From: JAQGHB01 sp036384495 | GTDB taxonomy: Bacteria > Patescibacteriota > Saccharimonadia > Saccharimonadales > UBA4665 | Length of the DNA stretch: 7,329 bases | Reading direction: 5' to 3' | Assembly: GCA_036384495.1 (NCBI GenBank) | Contig: DASVMD010000047.1 | Location: forward strand, 1 to 7,329 | Shown: piece by piece, positions 4,938 through 7,329 of the stretch | How positions within the stretch are numbered: position 1 is the stretch's first letter | How the letters are laid out: every line of letters starts with the position of its first letter | The notes under the pieces: model-generated | Database searches by the model: none | What the model saw: the letters and a program-made list of their open reading frames with translations, nothing else | What the model was told of the DNA's origin: nothing | Position numbers and translations under genes: made by a program

Positions 4938-6973
4938 TAGTTAAGATTAGTGACGGCTCGCAGCCGCGTTACATGCGTCATAAGTTCTTTATATTCTAGC
5001 AGATTTTGACCGCTTTCGAGGAGTTCCGTGGCCGATTGGCGGGCTGCGGCAATCAGTTTTGTATCCGTTAGTTTGGCAATTCTGAGATCCAGCGCACCGT
5101 GCTGCGAAGTGCCGTAAATCGCGCCCGGGCCACGAAGTTCAAGATCCAGCTCAGCCAAACGGAAGCCATCGTTGGAGCTAACCATGGCCCGCAGTCGGCG
5201 GCTGGCAGACTTGGATTCGTCGAGCATCAGATAGCAAAACGCCTGGTGGCCACCTCGCCCCACGCGCCCGCGGAGTTGGTGAAGCTGCGCCAGGCCAAAG
5301 CGTTCGGCGCTTTCGATCATCATAATGGTGGCGTTTGGCACGTCCACACCCACCTCAATTACTGTGGTCGACACCAAAATATCGAGCTCGTGCCGCACAA
5401 ATTGCTCCATAATTGCTTGTTTTTCGGCCGGCTTGAGCTTGCCGTGTAGTAGTCCCACTTTACGATGTTTAAAGTGCTTTTTGCTCAGCTCCTCATATAC
5501 TTTTTCGGCCGACTTGGCCTCTACGGCAGTCGAATCGGTGATCAGCGGGCAGACCACGAACATTTGCCTCCCCTGCTCCAGCTCCTGATCGATTTTTGCG
5601 TACACCGGCGCGCGCGAATTGGGCGAAATTATCTCTGTTACGATCGGCTGACGGCCAGCCGGTTTATCGCCTAAAATTGAGATATCCAGCTCACCGTACA
5701 GCGTCAGCGCCAAGGAACGCGGAATCGGCGTGGCCGTCAGGCTGAGCACATGCGGCATATGCCCGGCCTTGGCCATCAAGGTTTTGCGCTGCTCAACGCC
5801 AAATCGGTGCTGCTCATCAATAATGACCAGCGCCAGGCGGTGCATATCAACGGTATCCTGGATGAGCGCCTGTGTGCCCACCATAAACTGCGCCTGGCCG
5901 CTTTTGATTGCTTGGTGAGCCTTCTTTTTTTGCGCCGCGCTGAGGCTGCCCACCAGCAGCACCACCTTGTCATGCATGCCCATGGACTGCATGAGACGAT
6001 AGATAGTTTCGGCGTGCTGCCGGGCGAGTAGCTCGGTAGGCGCCATTAGCGCCACCTGCCAGTTTTGCTCTAGGGCCATCAGCGCCGCCATAGTAGCTAC
6101 TACTGTTTTGCCAGAGCCAACGTCGCCTTCTACCATGCGATTCATGGGCTGATCTTTTTGCAGATCCAGATATATTTGCCATATCGTACGTTTTTGGGCA
6201 TCAGTTAACGCAAACGGTAAATGACTCACAAAATCCCGCGCCAGCTGCTCGTTAAACGGAATCGCCAGCGCCGATTCCGACTGATTTTCCTGCTTATTAA
6301 GGAGCGCCGCCAGGCTGAGCTGAAACACTTCTTCAAAGCCCAATCGGCGGCGAGCCGCCTCTAGCTGCTCGGCCGATTCAGGCATGTGCAGCGCGCGCAG
6401 CGCCTCGTCGCGACTTACCAATTTCTGCTGTTTTACGATATGCGCAGGCAGTGTCTCAGAGAAAGGTCCCAAAGCTCGCAGCGCCTCGTGCACTGCACCG
6501 CGGATTTGACGCGATGTCAGACCCTTCGTTTCGCGGTACACCGCCAAGATTCGCGCCGTATTAACCGGCAAATCGCTGGCCATCTCCACGCTGGGGTTCA
6601 TAATCGCAAACCGCTGATGGCTGAGCTCAAACTGGCCCGAAATAAAATATTGCTGCCCGGCCTTAAGCGCCGCCGCCCGATACGGCTGGTTGAACCAGAT
6701 TAAGCGCACGCTGCCTGTCTCATCGCTCGCGACCGCCTCGGTAATATGCATGCCACGCCGCACATAGCGCCCCTTGGCCTGCTTAATCACGCCCTGGGCA
6801 GTTACCATGCCCGGCTTAAGTTGCGCTAGCGGTGTCACCGTAGAATAATCTTCGTAGCGACGTGGGTAATAGTTGACCAAATCGCCAACCGATGCAATAC
6901 CTAACAAAGCAAACTTTTTGGCGACAGCTTCGCCAACACCCTTAATCTCGGTGATCGGACTCCCTAATGTCAT
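4937..6973 (-). CDS. recG: ATP-dependent DNA helicase RecG
   Basis: Superfamily 2 helicase that regresses stalled replication forks and branch-migrates Holliday and D-loop intermediates. The 678 residues match the usual length. An N-terminal helix-hairpin-helix-like segment (about 7-26, ITEIKGVGEAVAKKF) and YPRRYEDYS lead into the OB-fold wedge domain (about 55-150). Helicase motifs follow in order: Walker A GDVGSGKT (283-290), APTELLARQH (311-320), DEQH (386-389), LTATPIPR (412-419), STTVIEVGVDVPNAT (535-549) and QLRGRVGRG (566-574). The DGFRLAELDLELRGPG segment (602-617) is the RecG/Mfd translocation motif. All key residues look intact. The ATG at 6973 has a TATACT box ending 6 bases upstream and 17 bases separate it from the preceding stop codon. 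It heads a coupled group with the phospholipase-like gene, rsmD and the kinase-like gene. Confidence 0.98.
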   Translation of the reverse strand: MTLGSPITEIKGVGEAVAKKFALLGIASVGDLVNYYPRRYEDYSTVTPLAQLKPGMVTAQGVIKQAKGRYVRRGMHITEAVASDETGSVRLIWFNQPYRAAALKAGQQYFISGQFELSHQRFAIMNPSVEMASDLPVNTARILAVYRETKGLTSRQIRGAVHEALRALGPFSETLPAHIVKQQKLVSRDEALRALHMPESAEQLEAARRRLGFEEVFQLSLAALLNKQENQSESALAIPFNEQLARDFVSHLPFALTDAQKRTIWQIYLDLQKDQPMNRMVEGDVGSGKTVVATMAALMALEQNWQVALMAPTELLARQHAETIYRLMQSMGMHDKVVLLVGSLSAAQKKKAHQAIKSGQAQFMVGTQALIQDTVDMHRLALVIIDEQHRFGVEQRKTLMAKAGHMPHVLSLTATPIPRSLALTLYGELDISILGDKPAGRQPIVTEIISPNSRAPVYAKIDQELEQGRQMFVVCPLITDSTAVEAKSAEKVYEELSKKHFKHRKVGLLHGKLKPAEKQAIMEQFVRHELDILVSTTVIEVGVDVPNATIMMIESAERFGLAQLHQLRGRVGRGGHQAFCYLMLDESKSASRRLRAMVSSNDGFRLAELDLELRGPGAIYGTSQHGALDLRIAKLTDTKLIAAARQSATELLESGQNLLEYKELMTHVTRLRAVTNLN

Positions 6974-6979
6974 ACCACC

Positions 6980-6985
6980 AGTATA
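6980..6985 (-). promoter_or_regulatory. -10 box of recG, predicted leaderless
   Basis: TATACT ends 6 bases before the recG ATG. The -35 region at 17-base spacing (AAGCTC, 7003-7008) is a poor match. The GGTGGT between box and ATG abuts the start codon, too close to serve as a Shine-Dalgarno site. recG may also be reached by read-through from the 78-aa gene. Confidence 0.55.
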
Positions 6986-6990
6986 CGAGA

Positions 6991-7227
6991 TTATGCTGTT
7001 TCGAGCTTGGTAAGTCTGATTTCGTGTTCGTTCAGTACTTTGCTATGGTCGGTAACAATAAGCTCCAAGAGGTCTTGGCGATCGATTGTTTGGCGCATTA
7101 AATCTTTGAGTTCTCGTATGTCGCGTGGTACATTCTTAAGTTCGCTCAAAGCCTCCATTACAAGGTCCAGCCTATGTCTAATATCTTCTTGTAACACACC
7201 GTCATAGTGGTCGGTATCGCTGCTCAT
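6991..7227 (-). CDS. Small charged coiled-coil protein (78 aa)
   Basis: Function unknown. It is highly charged, with no membrane segment or cysteine. The region from about 14 to 76 shows hydrophobic residues at roughly heptad spacing (IRHRLDLVMEALSEL, then LKDLMRQTI, LLELIV and a C-terminal HEIRLTKLE), suggesting one or two amphipathic helices. It differs from the heptad protein at 1224-1502 because its units are not near-identical, but both are short, acidic-basic helical proteins ending in a DH or HH followed by a hydrophobic-charged heptad, so they may belong to one loose family. The ATG at 7227 is supported by a TATACT box 6 bases upstream. It ends 17 bases before recG, so it may be the first gene of the recG transcription unit. 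Confidence 0.75.
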   Translation of the reverse strand: MSSDTDHYDGVLQEDIRHRLDLVMEALSELKNVPRDIRELKDLMRQTIDRQDLLELIVTDHSKVLNEHEIRLTKLETA

Positions 7228-7233
7228 ACCCCT

Positions 7234-7262
7234 AGTATAGTACCTGGAAATCGGGCACGCAA
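7234..7262 (-). promoter_or_regulatory. Promoter of the 78-aa protein, predicted leaderless
   Basis: The -10 box TATACT (7234-7239) ends 6 bases before the ATG, and TTGCGT (7257-7262, three of six, all in the TTG half) lies at a 17-base spacing. The bases between box and ATG include AGGGG, but they touch the start codon region too closely for normal Shine-Dalgarno use. Confidence 0.55.
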
Positions 7263-7289
7263 ATGATATCGCTAAAATTTAAGAATTAT

Positions 7290-7329
7290 TTAATCTGACT
7301 GCTTTTTGCGGACCAGGAAGAAGACGCTG
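7290..7329 (-). CDS. Possible C-terminal end of a further gene, cut by the window edge
   Basis: Only 12 codons and a TAA stop (7290-7292) are visible. In this frame the tail reads SVFFLVRKKQSD: a hydrophobic run followed by basic residues, as at the cytoplasmic end of a terminal membrane helix. The other two minus-strand frames are also open over this short stretch, so the frame choice is a guess based on that membrane-like tail. The frame ends 62 bases before the 78-aa gene starts. Confidence 0.25.
   Translation of the reverse strand, partial: SVFFLVRKKQSD

Noticed and set aside
1..7329. Recoding of TGA as glycine, as in Gracilibacteria and Absconditabacteria
   Set aside because: No in-frame TGA appears in recG, hisS, rsmD or the other long frames, where many would be expected if TGA were a glycine codon; the only TGA stop is at the end of the CHC2 gene.
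1..7329. CRISPR array, insertion sequence or transposase
   Set aside because: No regularly spaced direct repeats, no transposase motifs and no terminal inverted repeats flanking a gene were seen on either strand.

Overview
This window looks like a piece of chromosome from a bacterium of the Candidate Phyla Radiation (Patescibacteria), most likely Saccharibacteria (TM7). The grounds are indirect. Base composition is moderate, genes are tightly packed on one strand, and several small proteins resemble families I associate with that group: an alpha/beta hydrolase opening with YIPGIGD, short heptad-repeat coiled-coil proteins, and a P-loop protein with a GVPGSSKS loop. The standard code fits: no in-frame TGA occurs in any long gene (recG, hisS, rsmD and others). 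The assignment is an inference; no 16S rRNA is present.

All supported genes lie on the minus strand, so transcription runs from high to low coordinates. At the right edge (7290-7329) a short open tail may be the end of another gene. A 78-aa coiled-coil protein (6991-7227) comes next, then recG (4937-6973), a zinc-dependent phospholipase C / S1-P1-like protein (4119-4937), rsmD (3589-4119) and a P-loop kinase-like protein (3062-3586). recG to the kinase forms a compact operon with two TAATG stop/start overlaps and a 2-base gap. It combines replication-fork rescue, 16S rRNA methylation and two enzymes of unknown substrate.

The middle holds tRNA-Leu(UAG) (2937-3021). Twelve bases after its CCA end lies a small protein that is essentially an isolated DnaG-type CHC2 zinc finger (2538-2924). 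A perfect 11-bp inverted repeat overlaps its stop codon. Further on come an alpha/beta hydrolase (1878-2477), an 88-aa membrane-anchored or secreted protein (1585-1851), a 92-aa heptad-repeat protein (1224-1502) and histidyl-tRNA synthetase hisS, whose last few dozen codons are cut off at the left edge (1-1181).

The most notable pattern concerns gene starts. Six genes (hisS, the heptad protein, the 88-aa protein, the hydrolase, recG and the 78-aa protein) have a -10 hexamer (TATAAT, TATACT three times, TATTAT, TATGCT) ending only 6-8 bases before the start codon, and several also have a fair -35 box. This predicts leaderless mRNAs for transcription-unit heads, whereas rsmD and the kinase gene inside the operon keep Shine-Dalgarno sites. 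At two junctions an inverted repeat spans the upstream stop codon and part of the next promoter's -35 box. I saw no CRISPR array, insertion sequence or intact mobile element, and no gene-free stretch longer than about 110 bases.
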